Below are positions 27,766 through 39,310 of a stretch of 64,000 bases of DNA, one piece after another. Every line of letters starts with the position of its first letter. The first letter of the stretch is position 1. The notes under the pieces are model-generated. The model did not search any database. It was not told the DNA's origin and worked only from the letters and a program-made list of their open reading frames with translations. Source of the stretch: Centrapalus pauciflorus (taxonomy: Eukaryota; Streptophyta; Magnoliopsida; Asterales; Asteraceae); contig JAANYP010002947.1 in the NCBI GenBank assembly GCA_020465985.1, positions 1,093,501 to 1,157,500 of the forward strand. The letters are read 5' to 3'. The position numbers and the translations under genes are program-made.

Positions 27766-29088
27766 TGTGACACCCATGCCACATAACCACCATTTACAAG
27801 ACACCCAGGATTTAATCATCAATCACAATACATAACGATCTGATAACCTAGTTAGAGTTCCAAATAACAATTGAAGCAACACGTCTCAGCAGACAAAAAC
27901 TATCATAAAACAGATATAAACATGCGAAATCTACTGTACTCACAGTGGGTGCGTAATTAAACTTCAAGCAATTTTATTTCTCCACGGAATTTCAACCGGA
28001 TCCACAAAGTACCCCACTGTGGGTTAAACAACACCACAAGGGACCTGTAAGTAAGTTGTAACAACACATAGTGTCAATAACTTGTTTAATTTCATAAACC
28101 AAATTTTATAAGTTTTACAGCTTTTGACTCAAATTTCGGATCATGTTCGAATTCTGATCACACCCGAATTCGGACCCCATTTTGGACCCCATAAAAGTCT
28201 CAATTCGGTCCCCATATAGTTCCCATTTCGGACCCCATATAAGTTCGGATCACTTCATTTCGGGTCCAGACAAGTTCGAACCATAAAGCAATTTCGGACC
28301 ACATATAATTTTGAATTATAGTCAAATTCGAACCAAAACTAAATTCGAATCCTTACCAAATTCGAATCCCATGTTAAATTCGAATCACATGCTAAGTTCA
28401 AACCAAATAAATTCGAACCCCAACTCAAGTTCGAACCTAAATCAATTTCTGAGCCATCCGAATTCGGGCCCATCCGAATTTCAACACATTATTTATTTTT
28501 CTGTTTTGAATAAATTCGAAGTAACTAAATTCGAAAAGTGCCAAATTCGAAATTAACATAAATTCGAACATATCTGAATTTTTGAACCATTCGAATTTGT
28601 TCTTACTTTTAATTCATTTTCCAGATTTTAATTCTAACTTATTTCCTGGTATGATATAAATTTTACCAACTTTAAAACACTTAATTCCAATCATTTTAAC
28701 ACTAACATTATCACATTTATGTACCAATTTAAGTCCTATTTGACCTTCATGATCATCCTTCGAATATACATACATAGAACACACTAAAAATCCCAAAAAT
28801 CATACTTTTACTTTAAATCAGAAGCTGAAATTTAATATGTAGCTTCATAAACATTAGATTGATACTAATCCATAACAATATCATACATGCATTCAGGTTT
28901 GCAACTTAAATCTGAGAATTCGAATTTCATAAAACTCGAACCCAAAATGTTCCAAATTCGAATTTAAAGAGACATTTACCTTAATTCGATGATTGCAGAT
29001 GTTATAGTCCCTTCCTAGCAATCCTGATTCCAAATTTCAGCTTCAAGATCCAAGTTTTTGATGATCTTCGAATTTAGAGAGAGAAAGT

Positions 29089-29143
<55 letters not shown>

Positions 29144-29425
29144 GGTGAAATGAAAGGCTTCTTAGCCTTTTATTTTCCTCTTTCATCATTTGGCACATTT
29201 CACCCATTTACCTATCTGGTTCCATAAAATACTGATTTTTATAAAATAAAGAATTCCATCTTTATTTTTATTTTCCTTAACAATTATTAATAATTTATTT
29301 ACTTAACTAAATTTAAATTTCTCAATTTCTAAATAAAACATCAAACTTTATAACTTATCCAACTTAAATTACAAACTTTAAACTAATAACTTCAAATACC
29401 ATAATCTAAATCTGAGGATGTTACA
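27766..29425 (-). repeat. 3' LTR of the gypsy element
   Basis: The plus strand runs from TGTGACACCC to GAGGATGTTACA. It carries a tract (about 28110-28600) dense in AATTCGAA and TTCGAA palindromes. A long (GA)n tract in this copy accounts for much of the length difference from the other LTR. Confidence 0.93.
29091..29139. repeat. (GA)n microsatellite in the LTR
   Basis: About 48 bases of AG. The matching place in the other LTR (35566-35592) is shorter and interrupted, so the tract changed after insertion. Confidence 0.95.
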
Positions 29426-29462
29426 GCATGGGCTCCACCACGCTCAAACTTCGTCCTCGAAG

Positions 29463-29998
29463 TTAATTGGATCCAAAAAGTTGCGGATATTTCTTCATCA
29501 TTTCCGACTTAGTCTCCCATGTATGATTCGCTCCCTTATGATGCTTCCATCGTACAAGCACCATCTCTATTTCCTTGCTTCTTAATTTCTTCACCTTAGT
29601 ATCTAAAACACATTCCGGCTCTTCAATATACCGGAGCCTTTCATCAACTTGCAGCTCAGTGTGGTCAGCCCAATCCTCATTTCCAGTATTGAACGATTTC
29701 CTGAGATTCCCAACATGAAACACCGGGTGTATACCCGACATCTCTTCAGGCAATTCTAAACGGTATGACTGATTTCCTACTTTCTCAGTTATCTTGAATG
29801 GTCCAACAAATCTCGGAGCTAATTTTCCTCTTTTTACAAAACGAGTAACACCTCTCATTGGTGATACTTTCAGATATACCCAATCATTCACATCAAAACT
29901 GATTGGTTTGTGTCTCCTATCGTAATAACTCTTCTGACGATCCTGGGCCGTTTTCATATTCTGTCTAATTAGCTGTATCTTCCTCGTTTGTCTCCTGT
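29463..29998 (-). pseudogene. gypsy pol C-terminus: integrase tail and chromodomain-like end
   Basis: Continuation of the polyprotein in another frame (open 29463-30083, used from about 29998). It encodes the integrase C-terminal barrel (NDWVYLKVSPMRGV, GKLAPRFVGPFKI) followed by the HPVFHVGNLRK segment and a chromodomain-like end (VRWKHHKGANHTWE). In chromoviruses this tail steers integration to heterochromatin. The large frame reaches a TAG at 29965-29967 just after this join. A single small indel in the ACAAACGAGGAAGAT stretch explains the break. As it stands, this part would not be made with the rest of pol. Confidence 0.85.
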
Positions 29999-32900
29999 GA
30001 CAATGTCGGCCCAGTAATCGGTGTTTCTCCAGTTTCTCTCCAACATGTAGGAGTCGTACACCTCCTCCCATACAACGCCTCAAACGGTGCCTTCTTGATT
30101 GTTGCGTGGTAACTGTTATTATACGAAAACTCTATCAGTGGCAAATGGTCGTCCCAATTGCCACCAAGATCCAGTACACATGATCTCATCATATCCTCCA
30201 AGGTGAGGATTGTTCGTTCACTTTGGCCATCGGTTTGCGGACGATAGGCCGTACTCATAGCGATCCTTGTTCCCAGCCCTTCTTGCAGTGCTGACCAGAA
30301 GTTTGAAGTAAAGCGACTATCACGATCAGACACAATGGACTTCGGTACTCCGTGTCTAGAAACAATCTCGTCTATGTAAATCTGAGCCAACTTCTCCAAC
30401 GAATAACTCTCTCTTATCGGAATAAAGTGTGACGACTTAGTCAATCTATCCAATATTACCCAAACTGCATCGTATTGACGCCTAGTTTTCGGTAATTTAG
30501 TAACAAAGTCCATCGTAATATGTTCCCACTTCCATTCCGGAATGGGAAGTGGTTGCAGACTACCGTATGGTTGCTGATGTTCGGCTTTCACCAGCCGACA
30601 AGTTCGACATCTTTCTACATACTGACCTATGTCCTTCTTCAATCCCGGCCACGAAAAGTCTGCTTTCAGCTCGTTGTACATCTTTGTACTTCCAGGATGT
30701 ACAGAAAACTTGGATTGATGTGCCTCTTCAATGATCACTCGTCTCATTCCACCAAACTTCGGCACCCAAATCCTCCCGTATACACCTTTCAATCCCGACT
30801 CACTTGTTTCCATTATCTTCATCTGTACCCTTATATCTTCATCACCAATGTTTTCTTCCTTCAAAGCTAATTCCACTTGAGCAGCTTTAACATCATCAAT
30901 TATTGTGGAAGTTAACATCGTGGACGTCATCATATAGCAACAATCCTTAGCATAAACTTTGCGACTCAAAGCATCGGCTACTACGTTAGCCTTTCCGGGA
31001 TGATAAATGATTTCACAGTCGTAATCCTTTATAAGTTCCATAGATCGCCTTTGCCTCATATTGAGCTCCTTCTGACTAAAGATGTATTTTAAACTCTTAT
31101 GGTCCGTGTATAACTGACACTTAGTTCCATACAGATAGTGTCTCCACAATTTTAGTGCAAAAGTAACAACTGTCAACTCAAGATCATGAGTTGAGTAATT
31201 CTTCTCATGCTGCTTAAGCTGTCTCGAGGCATAAGCAATTACTTTTCCACGCTGCATCAGTACAGCGCCTAACCCCAACCTTGAGGCATCTGTGTACACC
31301 ACAAAATCCTCATTGCCCTCCGGTAGAGCAAGTATTGGTGCTTCACTTAGCGTTTTCTTCAAGATCTCAAATGCTTCTTGCTGTACAGTTTCCCATACGA
31401 ATGGTGCATTCTTCTTTGTTAGTGCAGTCAAAGGAACTGCAATCATTGAAAAGTCCTTTATAAATCTCCTATAGTAGCCCGCCAACCCCAGAAAACTTCT
31501 GATTTCTGTAGCTGAACACGGCGACTCCCAATTATTTATGGCTTCGACTTTGGCTGGATCTACAGAAATCCCAGCCCCCGAAATCACATGCCCCAAAAAT
31601 TGAATCTCTTGTAGCCAAAACTCACATTTTGAGAACTTGGCATACAACTTCTCTTTTCTTAGTAATTCCAGCAATTCCTTTAAATGATCAGCATGTCCGG
31701 CCTCAGACTTAGAGTACACCAGAATGTCATCAATGAATACGATTACAGACTTGTCCAACATCGGTCTGCACACTCTATTCATCAAATCCATAAAGACAGC
31801 CGGGGCATTGGTTAACCCGAAAGGCATAACCAAGAACTCATAATGCCCATAACGTGTCCTAAATGCTGTCTTAGGCACATCCTCTTCTCGTACCTTCAAC
31901 TGATGGTACCCCGACCTCAAATCAATCTTGGAGAATACACTAGCCCCGTGTAGTTGATCAAATAAGTCATCTATCCTCGGTAGTGGATACTTATTCTTGA
32001 TTGTCAACTTATTCAGTTCTCGGTAGTCAATGCACATTCTCATCGTGTCATCCTTCTTCTTTACAAACAATACCGGAGCTCCCCACGGTGATGAACTCGG
32101 TCGAATGAAGCCCTTGTCCAACAACTCCTGGAGTTGTTTCATCATCTCTTGCATCTCGGTAGGAGCAAGACGATAAGGAGAACGAGCTACAGGTGCAGCT
32201 CCAGGGATCAAGTCAATTCTAAACTCCACTTGTCTCTCAGGCGGCACGCCAGACAAGTCTTCCGAAAACACATCCGGGAATTGTGAAACAACAGGCACAT
32301 CTGCCAAAGTCCTCTTCTCAGCCTTAGCATCAATCGCATATGCTAAGTAAGCGTCACACCCCTTTGCAACAAGCTTTCGGGCTTTTGCAATAGTCAGCAA
32401 ACACAGATCCCCGCTTCTCCTATCCCCGTAAATACAAATCTCACGCCCCTTCGGAGTAGTTATCTTCATTATACGATTTTTACAAACTATGTGGGCTTCA
32501 TTTTCGATCAACCAGTCCATCCCGACAATCACGTCAAACTCGCTGAACTCTATCGGAATCAGATCTAAATTGAAGACTACATCTTCAATTACTAATGTGC
32601 AATTACGGTATACGTGATCTACCTTGACTAGAGTGTTGCAAGCAGTTTCAATATCAAGTATAGCAGACAACTTAGACAGTGGCATAGCAAGTCGTTGTGC
32701 AAAAATAGTAGACACGAAAGAGCGGTTGGCACCCGAATCAAAAAGAATTCGTGCAGGCAAGGAATTTACAATAAACGTACCCGTGACCACCTCCGGGTTT
32801 TCCCTAGCTTCCTCTACCGTAATCTGAAAAGCACGAGCCGGTGCCCTTTGTGGCTGGTTCCGGCGGTTGAATGAACCACCACTAGATCCTCCAGATGATC

Positions 32901-34020
32901 GAGTCGATGATGGAGCAGCAGATGCTGGAGCATTCTTCCTACAGTTCCTACTATAGTGTCCCCATACCCCACACTTATAGCAAGCATCACCTTTTCGTGG
33001 ACACTCGCTCTGAAAATGACCCAATTCTCCACAGCAAAAGCAAGCACGCCCATTAGTGCACTTGCCAAAGTGTTCCAGATGACACTTACTGCAATATTGC
33101 GGCTCGGTGTTGATGGAATAGGCACGAGCATGACCAGAAGACCCAGACTGTCGGCGATAAGACTGTTGAGGCGAGTACTGCGACGATCGGGAAGATCCCG
33201 AGTATCCTCCCTCACGTTGGCGCTTCGGCGGTGACGGCTGTGTTGGGTTGGTGGAAGTAGCAGCGGACCCAATCGAGTAACCCGACATAATCAGAATCTG
33301 CTCTACATTTCTGGCAGCCTCAAGTAAGCCAGCAAATGTAGGGTAGCGAACGTTGCTCATAACCCTTCTGATTTCAATATCCAGACCAGCCTCGAACCTG
33401 GTCACCTTTCTTTCTTCAGTATCAACTTGATGAGGCGCAAACAGACTCAGCCTCGTGAATTCCACAACATATTGGGACACAGTCTTAGTCCCCTGCATCA
33501 ACGACATGAACTTAGCCTCTAGTCTTCGGCGCTCATCAACTGGACAATATTGCTGAGTGAATAACTCTGTAAACTCAGCCCAAGTCATCACAACCACTTT
33601 CTCCAAGGTTAAGGTGTTAACCATGGAATTCCACCACATGATTGCGTCATTAGTGAACATCGCAGTAGCATACCGAACCATATCCTTCTCAGCACAGTCG
33701 CTGATTCGGAATGTTCGTTCGGTTGTCGTTATCCATTCAAGTGCGGCAACAGCGTCTCCCAGTCCATTAAACTCTACAGCACCATTTCCCTTAAAGTCCT
33801 TGAAACGACAGCCTCTGGGTTTGTTAGATGACCCAGTATTGTCATCTTGTTCCTCATTGTTGCCCCCTTCCTTTTCCTTGTTCTTCCTATTGTCTTCTCT
33901 TCTCTTAGCTTCGGCCTCATCTCGAGCCCGAAACTGATCTTGAATCATCTTGTTCTGCTCAGCCATCATGGCTAGCATCATCTCCCTTGTTTCTTCAGGT
34001 GTCATTCCTCCTCCAGACAT
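29965..34020 (-). CDS. Ty3/gypsy gag-pol polyprotein
   Basis: 1351 codons from ATG at 34020. Gag core comes first (about residues 75-235, with AEFTELFTQQY text), then two CCHC knuckles (CFCCGELGHFQSEC about 330, CYKCGVWGHYSRNC about 350) that bind the RNA. The protease follows (FDSGANRSF about 430), then RT with CIDYRELNKLT and active-site FIDDILVYS about 765, and RNase H with TDASRLGLGA about 910. Integrase has an HHCC-type finger, MDFVTKLP about 1170, SDRDSRF about 1233 and the Glu of TDGQSERT about 1265. The chain makes virus-like particles, copies the RNA and inserts the cDNA. Only the C-terminal tail is cut off, by a frameshift near 29995. Gag and pol share one frame, as usual in plant chromoviruses. 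Confidence 0.95.
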   Translation of the reverse strand: MSGGGMTPEETREMMLAMMAEQNKMIQDQFRARDEAEAKRREDNRKNKEKEGGNNEEQDDNTGSSNKPRGCRFKDFKGNGAVEFNGLGDAVAALEWITTTERTFRISDCAEKDMVRYATAMFTNDAIMWWNSMVNTLTLEKVVVMTWAEFTELFTQQYCPVDERRRLEAKFMSLMQGTKTVSQYVVEFTRLSLFAPHQVDTEERKVTRFEAGLDIEIRRVMSNVRYPTFAGLLEAARNVEQILIMSGYSIGSAATSTNPTQPSPPKRQREGGYSGSSRSSQYSPQQSYRRQSGSSGHARAYSINTEPQYCSKCHLEHFGKCTNGRACFCCGELGHFQSECPRKGDACYKCGVWGHYSRNCRKNAPASAAPSSTRSSGGSSGGSFNRRNQPQRAPARAFQITVEEARENPEVVTGTFIVNSLPARILFDSGANRSFVSTIFAQRLAMPLSKLSAILDIETACNTLVKVDHVYRNCTLVIEDVVFNLDLIPIEFSEFDVIVGMDWLIENEAHIVCKNRIMKITTPKGREICIYGDRRSGDLCLLTIAKARKLVAKGCDAYLAYAIDAKAEKRTLADVPVVSQFPDVFSEDLSGVPPERQVEFRIDLIPGAAPVARSPYRLAPTEMQEMMKQLQELLDKGFIRPSSSPWGAPVLFVKKKDDTMRMCIDYRELNKLTIKNKYPLPRIDDLFDQLHGASVFSKIDLRSGYHQLKVREEDVPKTAFRTRYGHYEFLVMPFGLTNAPAVFMDLMNRVCRPMLDKSVIVFIDDILVYSKSEAGHADHLKELLELLRKEKLYAKFSKCEFWLQEIQFLGHVISGAGISVDPAKVEAINNWESPCSATEIRSFLGLAGYYRRFIKDFSMIAVPLTALTKKNAPFVWETVQQEAFEILKKTLSEAPILALPEGNEDFVVYTDASRLGLGAVLMQRGKVIAYASRQLKQHEKNYSTHDLELTVVTFALKLWRHYLYGTKCQLYTDHKSLKYIFSQKELNMRQRRSMELIKDYDCEIIYHPGKANVVADALSRKVYAKDCCYMMTSTMLTSTIIDDVKAAQVELALKEENIGDEDIRVQMKIMETSESGLKGVYGRIWVPKFGGMRRVIIEEAHQSKFSVHPGSTKMYNELKADFSWPGLKKDIGQYVERCRTCRLVKAEHQQPYGSLQPLPIPEWKWEHITMDFVTKLPKTRRQYDAVWVILDRLTKSSHFIPIRESYSLEKLAQIYIDEIVSRHGVPKSIVSDRDSRFTSNFWSALQEGLGTRIAMSTAYRPQTDGQSERTILTLEDMMRSCVLDLGGNWDDHLPLIEFSYNNSYHATIKKAPFEALYGRRCTTPTCWRETGETPITGPTLSQETNEEDTAN

Positions 34021-34238
34021 GTTCTGAAATAATAAACATATAACTTGTTTAGTAACATGTCATTAATTTAAAGACACCACCCATTGTCCCGTATGAAAGT
34101 CAACTTCTTATGATTACTGGATCATAACCTATCTTAGTTCAGATCATTACTTAAAATCACTACAAATCATCACTTAATGTTTGAGACCAAGACCTCACGG
34201 ACACTTGAATCTCAAACTACTGCTCTGATACCATACCA
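34021..34238 (-). promoter_or_regulatory. gypsy leader with tRNA primer-binding site
   Basis: Reading the minus strand out of the 5' LTR gives TGGTATGGTATCAGAGCAGT (ending near 34219). It contains the initiator-methionine tRNA complement GGTATCAGAGC. A 5-base repeat (TGGTA TGGTA) puts the primer site slightly inside the LTR border. Confidence 0.8.
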
Positions 34239-35879
34239 TGTGACACCCATGCCACATAACCACCATTTACAAGACACCCAGGATTTAATCACCAATCACA
34301 ATACATAACGATCTGATAACCTAGTTAGAGTTCCAAATAACAATTGAAGCAACACGTCTCAGCAGGCAAAAGCTATCATAAAACAGATATAAACATGCAA
34401 AATCTACTGTACTCACAGTGGGTGCGTAATTAAACTTCAAGCAATTTTATTTCTCCACAGAATTTCAACCGGATCCACAAAGTACCCCACTGTGGGTTAA
34501 ACAATACCACAAGGGACCTGTAAGTCAGTTGTAACAACACATAGTGTCAATAACTTGTTTAATTTCATAAACCAAATTTTATAAGTTTTACAGCTTTTGA
34601 CTCAAATTTCGGATCATGTCCGAATTCGGATCACACCCGAATTCGGACCCCATTTTGGACCCCTTAAAAGTCCCAATTCGGTCCCCATATAGTTCCCATT
34701 TCGGACCCCATATAAGTTCGGATCACTTCATTTCGGGTCCAGACAAGTTCGAACCATACACCAATTTCGGACCACATATAATTTCGAATTATAGTCAAAT
34801 TCGAACCAAAACTAAATTCGAATCCTTACCAAATTCGAATCCCATGTTAAATTCGAATCACATGCTAAGTTCGAACCAAATAAATTCGAACCCCAACTCA
34901 AGTTCGAACCTAAATCAATATCGGACCCATCCGAATTCGGGCCCATCCGAATTTCAACACTTGATTTATTTTTGTGTTTTGAATAAATTCGAAGTAACTA
35001 AATTCGAAAAGTGCCAAATTCGAAATTAACATAAATTCGAACATATCTGAATTTTTGAACCATTCGAATTTGTTCTTACTTTTAATTCATTTTCCAGATT
35101 TTAATTCTAACTTATTTCCTGGTATGATATAAATTTTGCCAACTTTAAAACACTTAATTCCAATCATTTTAACACTAACATTGTCACATTTATGTACCAA
35201 TTTAAGTCCTATTTGACCATTCATGATCATCCTTCGAATATACATACATAGAACACACTAAAAATCCCAAAAATCATACTTTTACTTTAAATCAAAAGCT
35301 GAAATTTAATATGTAGCTTCATAAACATTAGATTGATACTAATCCATAACAATATCATACATGCATTCAGGTTTGCAACTTAAATCTGAGAATTCGAATT
35401 TCATAAAACTCGAACCCAAAATGTTCCAAATTCGAATTTAAAGAGACATTTACCTTAATTCGATGATTGCAGATGTTATAGTCCCTTCCTAGCAATCCTG
35501 ATTCCAAATTTCAGCTTCAAAATCCAAGTTTTTGATGATCTTCGAATTTAGAGAGAGAAAGTCAAGAGAGAGAGAGTTCTAGAGAGAGAGAGAAGATGGT
35601 GAAATGAAAGGCTTCTTAGCCTTTTATTTTCCTCTTTCATCATTTGGCACATTTCACCCCTTCACCTATCTGGTTCCATAAAATACTGATTTTTATAAAA
35701 TAAAGAATTCCATCTTTATTTTTATTTTCCTTAACAATTATTAATAATTTATTTACTTATATAACTTTAAATTTCTCAATTTCTAAATAAAACATCAAAC
35801 TTTATAATTTATCCAACTTAAATTACAAACTTTAAACTAATAACTTCAAATACCATTATCAAAATCTGAGGATGTTACA
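34239..35879 (-). repeat. 5' LTR of the gypsy element
   Basis: Same ends as the 3' LTR (TGTGACACCC...GATGTTACA on the plus strand). By eye it differs mainly by scattered substitutions and the (GA)n tract. Confidence 0.93.
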
Positions 35880-35924
35880 TTGCAAATCTAATTTTCGTGT
35901 ATATTCTAACTATGGTGGTAATAT

Positions 35925-36586
35925 TGTTGGAAAATATTCTAAGTAGTTTAAGCTGTTAGTTAGATTTCTCAAACTGTTAGTAGATTTTCTGTGTAAGTAC
36001 AAAGTTAATGCTGTTAGTTGAAGAAGTTCGAGCTGCTAGTATAAAAGTTCAAGCTGGCAGAGTAAATTCACTCAAGCTGTTCTGTTCAAGCTGCTCAGTG
36101 ATTCAAGCTGCTCAACAGTTTCATAAACAGAAAGTGCTGATATTCAGGAAGAGATACTTACACGAAGATTCCAGCATATCTACTATCAGAGAAGTCAGAG
36201 TCCTTCAAGGAAACAAATCAGAAAGCATTATAAATACATAGAATAGGTTTTTCTATTGTAATCAAGTTTCTGCATGTTCAAGTTTGTAATTGCTTTTTGT
36301 TTAAGTTTTCATAAGCCTCTAAGGTTGTAAAACCCTAAGAACAATTTGTGTTCTTCGTCTAATCAAACAGATTAGAGGTGATTGTAATCATTGAGTTCAG
36401 CAATACAAGCAATTTTGTTTATTCAATTATATTTATTTGTTATTGATTCTGAAAGTTTTTCTTAAAACAATTAACTGTTATTCCGCAAACTTCTTAATTG
36501 GACTTTGATTCAGTACAAGATTATTGGTTTATACTCTGATCAGTTCAAACCAGTTAATCTTAGGTAGTTACATTCAGATGCTGACA
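35925..36586 (+). repeat. 5' LTR of copia family B
   Basis: TGTTGGAAAATA...GCTGACA. The first 200 bases repeat the motif (T)CAAGCTG, or close variants, about seven times. Confidence 0.95.
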
Positions 36587-36588
36587 AG

Positions 36589-36606
36589 TGGTATCAGAGC
36601 CACAGG
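36589..36606 (+). promoter_or_regulatory. primer-binding site (initiator Met tRNA)
   Basis: TGGTATCAGAGCCACAGG, two bases after the 5' LTR: the classic plant copia primer site. Confidence 0.93.
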
Positions 36607-36662
36607 TCGTTCTTTGTTTTCAAAGTCAAAAGCTTTCTTTTACTTTTTTTTTTTTTTTTGCA

Positions 36663-39310
36663 ATGGAATTTGATAATAGCAGTAATGGATCTGGGCAAGG
36701 ACTCAAAGTGCCTATGCTCAAGCCCACTGAGTTTGAGATGTGGAAACTCAGGATTCAACAACATATTCAATTCATTGATTATGCCATATGGGAAGCTGTT
36801 GAATTTCCTCCTGCAGTTGATCCTGAACTTGATGCTGAGGGCAAACCCATCAAAACTCCTCCAAAAACTGAACTTGAAAGAAAGGCTAGAATGAATGAAG
36901 TGAAAGCTCTTACACTTCTACAAATAGCCATTCCTAATGCTTATCAACATCAGTTTAAAAAGTTTTATACTGCTCATTCTCTTTGGATTGCTTTAGAGAA
37001 AAGATTTGCTGGGAATGCCAGTACCAAGAGAAATCAAAAGGATCTTTTGAAACAGCAGTATGAGAACTTTTCTGGTGGCAAGAATGAAAACCTTACTCAA
37101 ATCTTTGACAGGTTCAACAAACTGATAAGTGAATTGGAGAGTGCAAAAGTCAGTCTGGATCAAGATGAAGTCAACAGAAAATTCCTTAGATCTCTTGGTG
37201 AAGAGTGGACAGTCTATGCTGCTCAATGGAGAACAAAAGACACTCTTGATGAAATAGAGCTGGATGATCTGTACAACAGTCTGAGAGTGTTTGAAACTGA
37301 GATTGACACTAAAAAGAAATCTTTTTCTTATAATCACAACACTGCTCTACTTCATCTGAAAAATCTAATTGCAGTGATTCCTTTTCAGGTGGTGATGGTA
37401 ACTCCACTGAAGCTCACTATGAAGCTTTTGTTGCCAATGATGGACTGTTTGCTCTAAATTCTGAAGATCTAGAACAGATTCATCCAGATGACCTAGAAGA
37501 GATGGATCTGAAATGGCAACATGCAATGCTGACCATGAGGGCCAAAAGGTTTCTGAAAAGAACTTGCAGAACCAACTTTCAAGCCAGAGCAGAAGGCAAA
37601 CCAGCTTTTGATAAATCAAAAGTTGAGTGTTTTAAATGTCACAAGCTTGGCCACTTTGCCAGAGAATGCAGATCTCAAGGTCAACAGCCACCAAGACCTC
37701 AGCAGACTAATCAGGCTTCATCATCACAAGCACTTGTCTCTCAAGAAGACAATGTGTTTGACTGGAGTGATCAGACAGAGGAAGAAATTCAAAATCAAGC
37801 TCTAATGGCAGAAACATCAAATGTCACCTCCACTGAACTACCATCTGAGGTAAATTCTAAACTCTGCTCTCAAACATGCAAAAATATGGTTAAAAAGTAC
37901 AGAGATCATAATGAGAGCATGTGTAAAACTCTAGCTAAGATGGAAGAAAGGAGATATGAATACATGCAGGCCATAGAAGATCTTGAAAAACAGATCAATG
38001 ACTACAAGGATAATGAAGTTCAAATGGGACATGATAGAACATATCATGAGTGGGAGAAAAAGGAGCTGAATAAGAAAATAGAATCCCTAAACAAAAAATT
38101 AGAAGAGACTGAACAAAAGGTGTTAGAGGCTAATAAGAAACTAGAATCTGTCAATATAGATCTAGGAAACTTCAAACTGGCAAATCAAAAGCTGGAACAC
38201 CTAATGGAAGTCCAATTTAAAGATAGGATAAAATCTCAGCTAAATCCTAAAGAAGGTATAGGATACAGAGCCACTCCACCTCCATACAACAACAAATACA
38301 TTCATCCAATGAGTGAAGTTGCTGATAGGCTTGTTAATGAACCATTAGATGAGTGTATGACCACTGTAGATCCTATCCTTGAAAACAGTCCTGAATCTAA
38401 AGAAGATCTGATTCAAAATAGAGACCGTGAGTGTTCAGAAGTTGAGAAAGAACACAAAACAATGAGTGCACCTATAGAAATCCAAATCCCCAATAAGAAA
38501 GGAAAGGAGAAGATGAGTGTATGCAATGCTGCTCCACAGGTTTCTGTACCTTCTAACTGTAACACAACATCTTCATCAAAGAATAATAAAAAGGGTAAAA
38601 ATGTTCCAATCTGCACATGCCAAAAGCATGGTGTCCAAAAGTTTCCCACACAACAGCAAGTAAGGGGAAATCAAAGGAACAAGAACCATATATTATCTAA
38701 TAAAACTGGTTCTCCAATTCAAACAGTCAAAAAATGCTTCCATTGTGGCAGGAAAAATCACTTGGCCAGGGATTGCTTTTATAAACCATCTGTTGCAATA
38801 CAGACTGTGATTCATAAAAAGACAAATTCAAAAAATTCAAAGGCCAAACTTCCTACTGCATCAGTCCCAAAGAAAACAGTTGATCACGGGCTCTCAAAAG
38901 TAAATAAGAAACAGTCCACACACCAAAAACAAGTTTTAGCTAAACCTAAATTAACTTTTAAAAAAATATGGTGTGTTAAAGGTAAAAACTCAGGTGAACC
39001 TGTTGATACAAATGTTGAAACTGCCAAGTCTAAAGTTGAGACTGCTAGTGCAAATTCTCAAGCTGTTAGCACTACAGACTTAGTTCAGACTGTTAGGCTC
39101 AAAATTGGGACTGGTAATGAATCATCTGAGACTGTTATTGAAAAGGATGGACAAAATACCTGGATACCTCATGTGATAACTAAGTACTCTCCACAAAATC
39201 CATCAGTGGATCTCACTAAGTATAAGAAATCAAAGACAGTGTTTAGTTATGTTAATGCACAAGGACAACCCAAAACCAACTTGGTTTGGGTTTACTCCAC
39301 TACTAACTAA
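36663..39310 (+). pseudogene. copia family B gag, one frameshift
   Basis: The start is ATG 36663; an in-frame ATG at 36588 is rejected because it overlaps the primer site. The first frame (to about 37345) is a UBN2-type gag domain (FEMWKLRIQQHIQFID, LWIALEKRFAG). An indel near 37345 moves the reading to the frame that is open through 39310. That part has a CCHC knuckle (CFKCHKLGHFAREC near 37628), a glutamate/lysine-rich coiled coil (about 37900-38230) and a second knuckle (CFHCGRKNHLARDC near 38735). Gag forms the particle and packages RNA, and the long coiled-coil insert is usual for Sireviruses. Gag ends with its own TAA, and pol follows in the +1 frame with an overlap of about 60 bases, so pol may need a recoding event. 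Confidence 0.88.

Larger units (their letters stand above)
27766..35879 (-). mobile_element. Ty3/gypsy LTR retrotransposon, nearly intact
   Basis: A complete element on the minus strand, flanked by a perfect 5-bp duplication TTGCA (27761-27765 and 35880-35884). The LTRs are 1660 and 1641 bases and very similar. The interior has a leader with primer site, a 1351-codon gag-pol frame and a shifted C-terminal frame. The domain order PR-RT-RH-INT plus a chromodomain-like tail marks a chromovirus, Tekay/Del-like by resemblance. High LTR similarity and one visible frameshift suggest a recent insertion. Confidence 0.96.

Noticed and set aside
32814..33272. 152-codon frame on the minus strand inside gypsy gag, and plus-strand frames at 30520-33937
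   Set aside because: Shadows of the gag-pol reading frame; no motif, and they overlap the well-supported 1351-codon frame.
36588..36662. Upstream in-frame ATG for the copia family B gag
   Set aside because: It overlaps the tRNA primer-binding site and would add a poly-Phe stretch; ATG 36663 fits the gag family start.
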